64,000 nt of DNA, taken from contig CAWIOU010000003.1 of the NCBI GenBank assembly GCA_963837805.1, positions 1 through 64,000 on the forward strand, given 5' to 3'. This document shows positions 9,978-18,255 of this stretch, in pieces; position 1 is the stretch's first letter, and each line of letters starts with the position of its first letter. Under the pieces are notes generated by a model that saw only the letters and a list, made by a program, of their open reading frames with translations, was not told the DNA's origin and did not search any database. The stretch comes from Bog-756 sp963837805 (GTDB taxonomy: Bacteria; Actinomycetota; Acidimicrobiia; Acidimicrobiales; RAAP-2). Both the position numbers and the translations under genes were made by a program.

Positions 9978-10913
9978 ATGCTTCTGCGCATCTTCACCGA
10001 GCCCCAGCAGGGCGCCTCCTACGACCGGTTACTGGCCGTGGCCCGGACGGCCGAGTCCCAGGGCTTCGATGCCTTCTTCCGGAGCGATCACTTCCTGACC
10101 ATGGGCACCGACGGCCTGCCCGGCCCCACCGACGCCTGGGTGACTCTGGGGGCCATCGCCCGCGAGACCACGTCGATCCGGCTGGGGACCCTGGTGACCT
10201 CGGCCACCTTCCGGCTGCCCGGGCCGCTGGCCGTCTCGGTGGCCCAGGTCGACGACATGAGCGGGGGCCGGGTCGAGCTCGGCCTCGGCGCCGGCTGGTA
10301 CGAGGCCGAGCACACCGCCTACGGGATCCCGTTCCCAGCGGTCGGGGAGCGGTTCGACCGGTTGTCCGAACAGCTAGCCATCATCACCGGACTGTGGGCC
10401 ACGCCGGTCGGCGAACTGTTCACCTTCGCCGGACAGCACTACCAGGTGCGCGACAGTCCGGGTCTGCCCAAGCCGGTGCAACGGCCGGGCCCACCGGTGA
10501 TCGTCGGGGGAGGCGGCCTGAAGCGGACGCCCGATCTGGCCGCCCGCTACGCCTCCGAATTCAACCGGGCCTTCCGGCCCCTCGACGAGACCACGGATCA
10601 GTTCCGGCGGGTCGGTGCCGCCTGCGAGTCAGTGGGGCGCGATCCGGCGACGATGGTCTACTCGGCGGCCCAGGTCGTGTGCTGCGGACGCGACGACGCC
10701 GAGGTGGCCCGTCGGGCCGCGGCCATCGGGCGCCAGGTGGAGGAGCTGCGCCAGAACGGGCTGTGCGGCACGCCCGACGAGGTCACGGCCAAGCTGGCCA
10801 CCTACGCCGAAGCCGGCGCGTCACGGGCCTACCTGCAGATCCTCGACCTCACCGACCTCGAGCACCTCGCCCTCATCGGCGAAGAGGTGCTGCCCGCCTG
10901 CGCCTCGCTCTGA
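9978..10913 (+). CDS. LLM-class (F420-type) oxidoreductase
   Basis: A 311-residue TIM-barrel protein of the bacterial luciferase-like family. It shows LRIFTEPQQG at the N-terminus, FRSDHF near residue 36, TSIRLGTLVT, GRVELGLGAGW with the expected Gly-rich turn, and PPVIVGGGGLKRTPDLAARYA. The family uses FMN or coenzyme F420, and the size and GGGG segment favour F420, which is inference. It follows the ComF-like gene by nine bases and converges with another LLM gene. Confidence 0.85.
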   Translation: MLLRIFTEPQQGASYDRLLAVARTAESQGFDAFFRSDHFLTMGTDGLPGPTDAWVTLGAIARETTSIRLGTLVTSATFRLPGPLAVSVAQVDDMSGGRVELGLGAGWYEAEHTAYGIPFPAVGERFDRLSEQLAIITGLWATPVGELFTFAGQHYQVRDSPGLPKPVQRPGPPVIVGGGGLKRTPDLAARYASEFNRAFRPLDETTDQFRRVGAACESVGRDPATMVYSAAQVVCCGRDDAEVARRAAAIGRQVEELRQNGLCGTPDEVTAKLATYAEAGASRAYLQILDLTDLEHLALIGEEVLPACASL

Positions 10914-10934
10914 GCGGGCGGCTGCCGGGAGAGG

Positions 10935-11948
10935 TCAGGCCGCTGGGGCGTCGGCGTCCGCCATGGGCCACGCGTCGGCCACCAGGGTGAGCGACTGGGC
11001 CCGGGCCTCGAAGGAGTGGGCCCTCGTCGACAGCATGAGCTCGTCGGCTCCGGTCCGGGTCTGGAGATCGACCAGACCCTGGCGCACCGTCTCCGGATCG
11101 CCGACCAGGTGGGTGGAGGTGGCGGCGTCGACCAGTTGCTGCTCGGCCCGGGTGAACCGGTAGTCGGCCGCCTCCTCCGGCGTGGGGACGGGGCCGAGCC
11201 GGCCGGTCCGCAGCTGCAGGATGGTCAGGGCTGACGGCCCGGCCAGCCAGCGGGCCTCTTCGGCGCTCGGGGCGCACAGGACGGACACCGCCACCATGAC
11301 ATGGGGGTGGTCGAGCAGGATCGACGGCCGGAATCCGGACCGGTAGTGCTCGAGGGCCTGGTCGAGCTGGTCAGGCGCGAAGTGGTAGGCGAACGAGAAG
11401 GGGAGGCCGAGCATGCCGGCCAGGCGGGCGCTGAAGGTCGACGAACCCAGCAGCCAGGTCTCGGGGAGGTAGCCCCGTCCCGGCACCGGGGCCGGGTGGG
11501 TCGGCGGGCCGTCGCTGGGCACCAGGTAATTGATCAGCTCGACCACGTCCTCGGGGAAGGTGTCGGCACTCAGGTCGCCGGTCCGGCGCAGGGCCCGCGC
11601 CGTCGACGGGTCGGTACCGGGGGCCCGGCCCAGGCCGAGGTCGATCCGTCCCGGATGGAGGGCCTCGAGGGTGGCGAACTGCTCGGCGATGACCAGGGGA
11701 GCGTGGTTGGGCAGCATCACGCCGCCGGCGCCGATCCTCAGGTGGGTGGTGGCATCGGCCAGGTGGCCGATGAGCACGGCGGGGGCCGAACTGGCCACCG
11801 ACGGCATGCCGTGGTGCTCGGCCACCCACAGGCGCCGGTAGCCGAGCTGCTCGACCACCGGGGCCAACCGGGTGGTGGCGGCCAGGGCGTCGGCCGGCGT
11901 CGACCCGCGGCCCACGGTGGCCAGGTCGAGGACAGAGAGAGGAACCAT
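10935..11948 (-). CDS. LLM-class flavin oxidoreductase (MsnO8-like)
   Basis: A 337-residue luciferase-like monooxygenase beginning MVPLSVLDLATVGRG. It carries RLWVAEHHGMP, LRIGAGGVMLPNHAPLVIAEQFATL, GRIDLGLGRAPGTDP and the C-terminal VGDPETVRQGL segment, all typical of the MsnO8 branch of FMN-dependent alkanal-monooxygenase-like proteins. ATG at 11948 is taken because the conserved start begins there; the extension to 12014 is Arg/Gly-rich and not conserved. The substrate is unknown. It is convergent with another LLM gene and follows an SRPBCC gene on the same strand. Confidence 0.86.
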   Translation of the reverse strand: MVPLSVLDLATVGRGSTPADALAATTRLAPVVEQLGYRRLWVAEHHGMPSVASSAPAVLIGHLADATTHLRIGAGGVMLPNHAPLVIAEQFATLEALHPGRIDLGLGRAPGTDPSTARALRRTGDLSADTFPEDVVELINYLVPSDGPPTHPAPVPGRGYLPETWLLGSSTFSARLAGMLGLPFSFAYHFAPDQLDQALEHYRSGFRPSILLDHPHVMVAVSVLCAPSAEEARWLAGPSALTILQLRTGRLGPVPTPEEAADYRFTRAEQQLVDAATSTHLVGDPETVRQGLVDLQTRTGADELMLSTRAHSFEARAQSLTLVADAWPMADADAPAA

Positions 11949-12024
11949 GCCTACGACAACACCGGGCCGGTCGCCGAGCTTCCCCGTCGGACCTCGGGGC
12001 CGGGCCCGGGCCACGGGGAAGGGC

Positions 12025-12498
12025 TCAGGTCGAGCCGGGGGGTGCCGTCAATTCCTCGATGCGGATCAGGGTCTTGTCCATGTTCGACTTGGTGGCGGTG
12101 GCCACCTTGCCCATCTTGAGGAACGGTCGCTGGTGGTCCTGGCTGATGTCCCAGCTCTCCCGGACCCGGGTGCCGCCGCCGACGGGCTCGAGCTCGTACC
12201 TCCAGATCCGCCCGCCGACGAACCGGCCCAGCGGCCCCGAGATCCGCGACTGCCAGGCGATCCGCCGGTTCTCTTCGAACTCGATGATCGTGCTCACCAT
12301 CGTGTAGCCGACGCCCATGTGCATGGACATCCCGAAGGTGTCCCCGAGGCCGAGGCGCACCGAACGTTCACCCTTCACCTCCTTCACCGCTCCTGAGCCG
12401 TCGATGTCGGGATGTCGGGAGGCATCGGCCAGCAGATCGAAGATGGCCCCGGGGGAGGCGGGGATGGTTCGCTCGGTGGAGACCACGCTTCCGTCCAT
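12025..12498 (-). CDS. SRPBCC-family (START-like) protein
   Basis: A 157-residue protein with the pattern STERTIPASPGAIFDLLADASRHPDIDG, typical of polyketide-cyclase/dehydrase-like SRPBCC proteins that bind hydrophobic ligands in a deep cavity. The C-terminal helix (about 130-155) is basic. ATG at 12498 follows AGAGGAA. It is 76 bases upstream of the LLM gene on the same strand, possibly one transcript, and divergent from the AlkA-like glycosylase. The ligand is unknown. Confidence 0.8.
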   Translation of the reverse strand: MDGSVVSTERTIPASPGAIFDLLADASRHPDIDGSGAVKEVKGERSVRLGLGDTFGMSMHMGVGYTMVSTIIEFEENRRIAWQSRISGPLGRFVGGRIWRYELEPVGGGTRVRESWDISQDHQRPFLKMGKVATATKSNMDKTLIRIEELTAPPGST

Positions 12499-12556
12499 GT
12501 GTTCCTCTCTTGTTCTTGACCGGCGGGTGTCGACCCTCGGTGGCATCATCGTCACC

Positions 12557-13183
12557 ATGTCCGGACCGACCCAGGCCGAGATAACGGCCCAGCTGGCGGC
12601 GCGGGACCAGGTGCTGGCCTCGCTCGTCGAGCGCTACGGTCCTCCGCCCCGTCGCCGACCGGTCCCTTCGTCCCGGCGGTTCGCGGCCCTGGCCGAGATC
12701 ATCCTCTACCAGCAGCTGGCCGGCAAGGCCGCCGCCACCATCCACGGCCGCTTCGAGCAGGTGCTGGGGGGTTCGGTGACCCCGGCTGCCGTCCTGGCCG
12801 TGTCCCCCGGGGATCTGGCCTCGGCCGGCCTCAGCCGGGCCAAAGCGGCCTCCATCCACGACCTGGCCGACAAGGTCGGCTCCGGGGAGATCTCGCTGGA
12901 TCGGATCGGCCGGCTGTCCGACGACGCCGTGGTCGCCCATCTCACCCGGGTCCGGGGCATCGGCCCCTGGACGGCGGACATGTTCCTGCTCGGCACCCTG
13001 GGCCGTCTCGACGTGTGGCCGGTCGGCGACTACGGGATGCGGGCCGGTTTCGCCAGCGCGTGGGGCCTGGCCGGTATCCCCGACCCGAAGGACCTGGTCG
13101 TGCTCGGGGAGCCCTTCCGGCCCTACCGGTCGCTGGTGGCCTGGTACTGCTGGCGGGTGCTCGACGACCGGCCCACCTCCTGA
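12557..13183 (+). CDS. AlkA-like DNA-3-methyladenine glycosylase
   Basis: A 208-residue HhH-GPD superfamily glycosylase. The helix-hairpin-helix reads LTRVRGIGPWTADMFLL, and the catalytic Asp follows in DVWPVGDYGMR. There is no CX6CX2CX5C iron-sulphur motif, which separates it from MutY/Nth. It should excise alkylated purines in base-excision repair. ATG at 12557 starts a conserved protein; the longer reading to 12317 overlaps the divergent SRPBCC gene and is rejected. It converges with a NERD-domain gene. Confidence 0.87.
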   Translation: MSGPTQAEITAQLAARDQVLASLVERYGPPPRRRPVPSSRRFAALAEIILYQQLAGKAAATIHGRFEQVLGGSVTPAAVLAVSPGDLASAGLSRAKAASIHDLADKVGSGEISLDRIGRLSDDAVVAHLTRVRGIGPWTADMFLLGTLGRLDVWPVGDYGMRAGFASAWGLAGIPDPKDLVVLGEPFRPYRSLVAWYCWRVLDDRPTS

Positions 13184-13202
13184 TCCGAGTGGCAGGACCG
13201 GT

Positions 13203-13220
13203 GCCGGCGAAGAGGCCGGC
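13203..13220. terminator. GCCGGC-N6-GCCGGC hairpin
   Basis: Two GCCGGC arms separated by GAAGAG lie in the 37-bp gap between the convergent glycosylase and NERD genes. A 6-bp GC-only stem with a six-base loop here probably acts as a bidirectional terminator, without a U-tract. Confidence 0.5.
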
Positions 13221-13928
13221 TCAGGGCAGGCGGTCGGCGATCATCTCGGACACCTCCTGCACGGTCGGGGAATCCATCACCTCCGGCGCCTGGAGGCGGT
13301 TGGCCACCAGTCGGGGCCAGCCGACCCAGACGTTGCTGATCTCGATCGGCGAGGCGAAACCCCATTCCGCCCGGGTGAGGCAGAGGAGGGCGTGGACCGG
13401 AACCTCCGACCCCCACGGCGCCGAGCTCATCGCCCCCCGCACGACCTCCAGGTGGTCGGCCAGGTCGTACACCGACGACGTGCAGTTCTTCCTGCCCACG
13501 TGGAGCTCGGTCGGCCCCAGGTTGCGGATGGGTCCCTCCCGCTTGGTGTGGACCAGACCCTTGTAGCCCTTGGCGTCGATGACGAAGACGCCCGCCGGTG
13601 AGATGGCGATCAGTTTGATGTTCGACTTCGACCCCGGGACCCGTCGGTCGTTGAGGACGATGACGCCCTCGCTCTCGATGAACTGGAGCCGGGCCATGGC
13701 CCGGCGGTCGGTTTCGGCCCGTTTCACCCACTTGCGCGACGGGGCCGGGCTGATCGACCGCGGCAGTGTTGGCCGCGGGCCGGGACTCACCTCGTGGAGG
13801 ACCGAGACGTCGGCTCCGCCCGGACCGGCCCGGTCGTCAGGGACGGCGTCGTCGGCGGCCGGTTCGTCACCGGTCGTCCAACCCGCCGGTCGGGGGGGCG
13901 ACCGGCCTGGCTCGGGTGCGGGGGTCAT
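13221..13928 (-). CDS. NERD-domain protein
   Basis: About 235 residues. The N-terminal 90 residues are Pro/Asp-rich and low-complexity. A NERD (nuclease-related) domain follows, with the segment LNDRRVPGSKSNIKLIAISPAGVFVIDAKGYKG, where the Asp and following Lys of VIDAKGYKG match the NERD core. NERD proteins are predicted nucleic-acid processing enzymes. ATG at 13928 is favoured because TACGAT lies seven bases upstream (leaderless layout); an in-frame ATG at 13937 overlaps that box. Substrate and role are unknown. Confidence 0.75.
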   Translation of the reverse strand: MTPAPEPGRSPPRPAGWTTGDEPAADDAVPDDRAGPGGADVSVLHEVSPGPRPTLPRSISPAPSRKWVKRAETDRRAMARLQFIESEGVIVLNDRRVPGSKSNIKLIAISPAGVFVIDAKGYKGLVHTKREGPIRNLGPTELHVGRKNCTSSVYDLADHLEVVRGAMSSAPWGSEVPVHALLCLTRAEWGFASPIEISNVWVGWPRLVANRLQAPEVMDSPTVQEVSEMIADRLP

Positions 13929-14124
13929 CGCCGACATCGTAGAAGAAGTGGCGATGACGTGGGCTTTATCCCCATCCGACCCGGTGGCGGCCCCAACCAC
14001 CAACTTCGTTGCAACTTCCTCCCCCCTGTTTCATTCCTGGCGCCGGAGCGCGAAGATGGGGCCTGCGGTCGGATCAGCGGCCGTCGGGGGGCTGGTTCAG
14101 GGGAGACTCTGAAAGGGGAAGTCG

Positions 14125-14556
14125 ATGCTCGTATCTGATGTGCTCGAAGGGAAGGGCAATGCGGTGGCCACCATCACCAGTGGTGCCACCGTCGGGTCGG
14201 CGGTCGCCGACCTGGTCCGCCACCGGGTCGGGGCGCTCGTGGTCTCGCCCGACGGGCTCCACATCGAAGGCATCGTGTCGGAGCGGGACATCGTCCAGCA
14301 CCTGAGCGAGCTCCACAGCGAGCTGCTCGACGGGTCGGTGGCCTCGATCATGTCGACATCGGTACGGGTGTGCTCGTCCACCGACGACGTCGAGTCGATC
14401 ATGAACCTGATGACCGAACACCGGATCCGCCACGTGCCCGTGGTCGAAGGGGGCGAACTGATCGGGATCATCAGCATCGGGGACGTCGTCAAGAGCCGGA
14501 TCCAGGAGTTGGAGAAGGACCGCAACGAGCTCATGGAGTACATCACCGCACGCTGA
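14125..14556 (+). CDS. Tandem CBS-domain protein
   Basis: A 143-residue protein made of two CBS domains (about 8-60 and 72-128), the usual adenosine-nucleotide binding Bateman module. Typical elements are GALVVSPDGLHIEGIVSERDIV and RHVPVVEGGELIGIISIGDVV. A ribosome site AAGGGGAAG precedes the ATG. Stand-alone CBS proteins in actinobacteria are often linked to dormancy or energy stress, but nothing nearby defines a partner. Confidence 0.88.
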   Translation: MLVSDVLEGKGNAVATITSGATVGSAVADLVRHRVGALVVSPDGLHIEGIVSERDIVQHLSELHSELLDGSVASIMSTSVRVCSSTDDVESIMNLMTEHRIRHVPVVEGGELIGIISIGDVVKSRIQELEKDRNELMEYITAR

Positions 14557-14583
14557 ACCGGACGCCATGCCGGCGACGGCTCC

Positions 14584-14595
14584 TAGTGTCGCGGT
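14584..14595 (+). promoter_or_regulatory. Leaderless promoter of the CbiX-like gene
   Basis: TAGTGT at 14584-14589 followed by six bases and an ATG at 14596. There is no Shine-Dalgarno sequence, so transcription probably starts at the codon. Confidence 0.45.
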
Positions 14596-15081
14596 ATGAC
14601 TCCGACCTCTCCGGCCTCCGGCCCTGCGGCCGACGGGTCACCAGATGATGGGCGCCTCGGCATCGTCATCGTCGACCACGGATCCCGTCGGGGGGAGGCC
14701 AACAGCCGGCACGAGACGTTCGTCACCGAATGGCGCCAACGGGGCACCCATCCGATCGTCGAACCGGCTCACATGGAACTGGCCGAGCCTTCCATCGGCA
14801 CGGCGTTCGACTCGTGCGTCGCCGCCGGCGCCACGCTGGTGGTCATCGCTCCCTACTTCCTGTGGCCCGGCGACCACTGGGACCGGGACATCCCGGACCT
14901 CGCCGCCGAGGCCTCGGCCCGTCATCCGGGAATCGGCTACCTGGTGGCGGCCCCCCTCGGACCCCATCCGCTCCTCGGCGACATCGTCGAGGAGCGGATC
15001 GACCACTGCCTGGCCCATGCCCGCGGCCTGGCTCCCGAGTGTGAGGTGTGTGCGGGTACCGGACGTTGCCGTCTCCGATGA
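14596..15081 (+). CDS. CbiX/SirB-like chelatase
   Basis: A 161-residue protein related to sirohydrochlorin and cobalt chelatases. It shows IVIVDHGSRR with the first metal-binding His, and PYFLWPGDHWDRDIPDL with the second, the hallmark of the single-domain CbiX/SirB family. A Cys-rich C-terminus, CEVCAGTGRC, resembles the metal- or cluster-binding tails of some CbiX proteins. The expected reaction is insertion of Co or Fe into sirohydrochlorin. No other tetrapyrrole gene lies nearby. The first 20 residues are Pro/Ser-rich and not conserved. Confidence 0.8.
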   Translation: MTPTSPASGPAADGSPDDGRLGIVIVDHGSRRGEANSRHETFVTEWRQRGTHPIVEPAHMELAEPSIGTAFDSCVAAGATLVVIAPYFLWPGDHWDRDIPDLAAEASARHPGIGYLVAAPLGPHPLLGDIVEERIDHCLAHARGLAPECEVCAGTGRCRLR

Positions 15082-15115
15082 GTGGCGCGCACGCGCTCCC
15101 TCAGGGATCGCGGCC

Positions 15116-16207
15116 TCACGAGCTGCAGCGGTCTCCGAGCCACGGCTGCTCGCCGTCGAGGGCGTAGAGGGCGACGGCCACCGTGTCCTGCTCGGCCTTG
15201 GTGGCCAGGTTGGGATGGACCCCGACCAGACTCGGGAGTCCGGCGGACTGGGCGGCGAAGTTCCATGTCGACTGACTGAACTGGAACGCACCCATGTAGA
15301 GGCCGTTGGGAGACACGGCCCCGTAGTTGCCACCCGACTCGGCCTGCACCACGCACTGGAGGAACGGGTTGAGGGCGGGATCGGTGAGACCGGGTGTCCC
15401 GCCTCCGGATCCACCCGCGGGAGTGGGCGCCGGTCCGGTCGAGGTGCTCGATGTCGGGGCCGCGGTCTGAGTCGGCGCCGGTCCCGAACCCGAGCTCGAG
15501 CTGGCGCTGCGTCGTGCCGCGGCCACCGCGGCCTCGGCGGCCCGGGCCTGGGCGGCCGCCTGGTGGGCCACGGCGACGGCCAGCTGCCCGGTCACCTGGG
15601 CCCGGGATGCCTCCAACTGTCGCTCGGTGTCGTCAGCCTGACCGAGGAACGAGGCCTCACGGGCCTGGTCCGACCGGTCCCTCTGCTGCTGCTGCTGCAA
15701 CGCGGCCTCGTTGGACTGGAAGGTGCGTTGCGCGGTTCGCAGCTGATCGATGGCCGTGGTGATGTTGCCGACGGCGATGCCCGAGTACTCGCTGGCCGCC
15801 TGCACCGACTCCTGATTGCCGGAGAAGAGCGAGCTGTCGGCGCCGGACGCGCCACTGCCGTAATCCATGTAGGCGATGATCGCCTGCTGTCGGACGGCGC
15901 CGGTCTTGTGAGTGATCTGCTGCTGGTCCCCCTTGATCTGGGCGTGGAGCCGGGCGATGGCCAGGGCGTCGGCCGCCGTCTTCGCCGTGGCCACCGAGTA
16001 CTGCTGCTCGTAGGCGCCGACCTGGAGCTGTTCCTCGACCAGTTTCTGGGAGAGCGCAGTGGCCTGGGCCTGCAGATCGGTGATCTGGTCGGCATCCGCG
16101 GGTCCAGGAAGGACGACCACCGTGAAGGAAGTCGAAGCGACGAGAGCCGTGAGCAGCACCGTCAGGATGGTCCAACGACGGCGCACTCGTGCGTTTAACT
16201 CCGCCAT
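15116..16207 (-). CDS. Secreted coiled-coil protein with Rpf-like transglycosylase domain
   Basis: A 363-residue exported protein. The N-terminal signal helix (about 10-38, ending in Ala-Asp-Ala) is followed by a Gln/Ala-rich coiled coil (about 40-245), a Ser/Thr/Pro/Gly linker (245-285), and a C-terminal Rpf/lysozyme-like domain. In that domain QAESGGNY carries the catalytic Glu, and two Cys (LQCVVQ, LGDRC) could form the usual disulphide. RipA- and Rpf-type proteins cleave peptidoglycan during resuscitation and division. ATG at 16207 is chosen because the basic signal start MAELNARVRRR follows. Confidence 0.85.
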   Translation of the reverse strand: MAELNARVRRRWTILTVLLTALVASTSFTVVVLPGPADADQITDLQAQATALSQKLVEEQLQVGAYEQQYSVATAKTAADALAIARLHAQIKGDQQQITHKTGAVRQQAIIAYMDYGSGASGADSSLFSGNQESVQAASEYSGIAVGNITTAIDQLRTAQRTFQSNEAALQQQQQRDRSDQAREASFLGQADDTERQLEASRAQVTGQLAVAVAHQAAAQARAAEAAVAAARRSASSSSGSGPAPTQTAAPTSSTSTGPAPTPAGGSGGGTPGLTDPALNPFLQCVVQAESGGNYGAVSPNGLYMGAFQFSQSTWNFAAQSAGLPSLVGVHPNLATKAEQDTVAVALYALDGEQPWLGDRCSS

Positions 16208-16325
16208 CGGTGAGAACCGGGCGTGAAACACAACGAGAGGAAAACTTAGTCGCTGCCCCCCCGGCATACAACTCAGGCGACGGCCCGCCGGCCGAGGCCG
16301 CCCTGGTCAGGCACGGTGCCAGGAC

Positions 16326-16544
16326 CTACTCGATCCTGCCTTCGCCCTTGGCCTCCGCTCCGAGCTCCCCCATCTCCTTGTAGTGGTCGGCCACCTTGCG
16401 TCGCTCGGCCTCGCCCTCCTCCGAGTACTCCTCCTCGGCCGCCGCGGCCTCATCTGACGTGGGCGGCCGATCGGAGGTGTGGGCGTGACCGGCGTCGGCC
16501 TCTTCGGCCTTGCGGGTTTCCGGATCGGGTTCCGTGGGGCTCAT
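16326..16544 (-). CDS. Small acidic hypothetical protein
   Basis: A 72-residue hydrophilic protein rich in Glu and Ala with no membrane segment, probably largely disordered or helical. GAGAGGA lies at good spacing before the ATG at 16544. It is divergent from the CsoR gene. No family is recognised; the composition recalls stress-induced small proteins, which is only an impression. Confidence 0.6.
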   Translation of the reverse strand: MSPTEPDPETRKAEEADAGHAHTSDRPPTSDEAAAAEEEYSEEGEAERRKVADHYKEMGELGAEAKGEGRIE

Positions 16545-16653
16545 GGTTGTCCTCTCGTCGGTGGGCCGGCGGGCGCCCGCCCGCGGTGACCGGCCACCGG
16601 AATCGTGGTCCGGCCGGCCCCGACCAAACATATCGGATTCCCGGAGTTGCCTA

Positions 16654-16668
16654 TACCCTCTAGGGGTA
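16654..16668. promoter_or_regulatory. CsoR-type operator TACCC-N5-GGGTA
   Basis: The inverted repeat TACCC TCTAG GGGTA lies 31 bases before the csoR-like start, in a TATACCC...TACATA context that could supply the -10. CsoR-family proteins recognise such G-tract palindromes (CCCC/GGGG flanking an AT-rich centre). This points to autoregulation of the repressor-permease pair. Confidence 0.65.
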
Positions 16669-16698
16669 CATAGGCGAGCACCCGACCGGAGGGAACCA

Positions 16699-16983
16699 GT
16701 GCAACGTGGCTACAGCCAGGACAAGGAAGCGGTCCAGAAGCGGCTCCGCCGTATCGAGGGCCAGGTCCGCGGAGTACAGCGGATGGTGGAGGAGGACCGC
16801 TACTGCATCAACGTCCTCGAACAGGTCTCGGCCATCACCCGGGCCCTGCAGTCGGTGGCGCTGGTCCTTCTCGACGATCATCTCGAGCATTGTGTGGCCG
16901 ACGCCATTCAGTCGGGCGACGGCGACGCCAGTGCCAAGCTGAGCGAGGCCTCGGCCGCCATCGGGCGTCTGGTCCGTTCGTGA
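16699..16983 (+). CDS. CsoR-family metal-sensitive repressor
   Basis: A 94-residue all-helical repressor (DUF156). Start region SQDKEAVQKRLRRIEGQVRGV is typical. The copper ligands of CsoR are conserved in order: Cys in DRYCINV, and His plus Cys in DDHLEHC, giving the C-H-C triad that distinguishes Cu(I) sensors from formaldehyde or sulphide sensors. The GTG at 16699 follows GGAGGG. An operator-like palindrome lies upstream and a permease gene follows, suggesting metal-induced transport. Confidence 0.9.
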   Translation: MQRGYSQDKEAVQKRLRRIEGQVRGVQRMVEEDRYCINVLEQVSAITRALQSVALVLLDDHLEHCVADAIQSGDGDASAKLSEASAAIGRLVRS

Positions 16984-17020
16984 CCGACGGCTTTCGCCCG
17001 GCGGGCACCGGGCGTGCGCC

Positions 17021-18194
17021 GTGACGGTGTTCCACGCGCTCGGTCACGCACTGAGCGTCACCGGTTCGATGACGTGGCAGATCCTGTGGGCTCTCATCTT
17101 CGGGTTCGTGCTGGCCGCGGTGGTGCAGGCCGTTGTCCGAAGAAGCACGATCATCAGACGGCTCGGCGACGACCGGCCCCGCACCCTGGCCATCGCCTCG
17201 GGGTTCGGGGTTGCGTCGTCGTCCTGTTCCTACGCCGCCGTCGCCATCGCCCGCGACCCTGTTCCGGACCGGGGCCGGCTTCACCGCGGCCATGGTGTTC
17301 GAGATCGCGTCGACCAATCTCGTCGTGGAGCTCGGGGTGATCCTGGCCGTACTCATCGGGTGGCAGTTCACCCTGGCCGAGTTCATCGGCGGACCGATCA
17401 TGATCGTGCTCATCGCCGTGGCCTTCCGATTGTTCCTCCGCCAGAAGCTCCTCGCGGAGGCCAGGACGCAGAGCGAGAAGGGCCTGGCCGGATCGATGGA
17501 GGGGCACACGGCCATGGACATGAGCATTCCCGAAACGGGCTCCCTGTGGAGGCGGCTCCGGTCGAAGCAGGCGTTGACCTCGGTCTCCCACGTCTTCGTC
17601 ATGGAGTGGGCCGCCGTCATCCGGGACGTGGTCATCGGCCTGCTGCTGGCCGGAGCCATCGCCGCCTGGGTGCCGGACAGCTTCTGGCACCACTTCTTCG
17701 TCGTCGGCCACCCAACGTTGTCGAAGGTGTGGGGGCCGCTGATCGGACCGGTGGTCAGCATGGTGAGCTGCGTGTGTTCGATCGGCAACGTCCCGCTGGC
17801 CGGTGTGCTCTGGAACGCGGGCATGAGCTTCGGCGGCGTGATCAGCTTCATCTTCGCCGACCTGATCATCCTGCCCATCCTGTTCATCTACAAGAAGTAC
17901 TACGGCACCCGGATGATGCTCTTCATCCTGGCCACCTTCTACGCCACCATGGTGGCGGCCGGCTACGCCGTGGAGCTGCTGTTCACCGTGTTCGGGCTGG
18001 TGCCCACCGTGCGCGATGCCAAGGTCGGCGAGGTGCCGATCACCTGGGACTACACCACGGTGCTCAACATCGTGGCGTTGGCGGTGGCGGCGCTCCTCTG
18101 TTACCGGTTCGTCCGGACCGGCGGGATGCCCATGCTCAAGATGATGGGTGGGGAACCGGTCGACGCCCACGCCCACGGTTCTTCACCCGGCTGA
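17021..18194 (+). pseudogene. COG0701-type permease (ArsP/DUF318), frameshifted
   Basis: A permease of about 390 residues split by a one-base frameshift. The first frame (17021-17254) gives two helices and the motif VASSSCSYAAVAIAR. Removing the G at 17255 continues as TLFRTGAGFTAAMVFE and runs with several helices and SMVSCVCSIGNVPLAG to the stop at 18194. The Cys motifs fit the permease family that includes arsenic and other metal(loid) exporters. It follows csoR by 37 bases and is probably in its operon. The perfect joined reading suggests a sequence error or a very recent mutation. GTG 17021 has no clear ribosome site. Confidence 0.8.
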
Positions 18195-18243
18195 CCGCCG
18201 ACGCCGGCTCCACCCGGTCCCGGCCGGCCCGGGCACGGTCGGT

Positions 18244-18255
18244 TACCGTCCTGGC
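18244..18255 (+). promoter_or_regulatory. Leaderless promoter of the FAD oxidase
   Basis: TACCGT at 18244-18249, six bases, then GTG at 18256, which begins a twin-arginine signal peptide. No ribosome site is present. Confidence 0.45.

Noticed and set aside
16208..16330. Possible c-di-AMP (ydaO) riboswitch upstream of the Rpf-like gene
   Set aside because: Such riboswitches are common before Rpf genes, but I could not find the conserved core words or pseudoknot. A small hairpin (GTCGC...GCGAC) is present only. A covariance search would decide.
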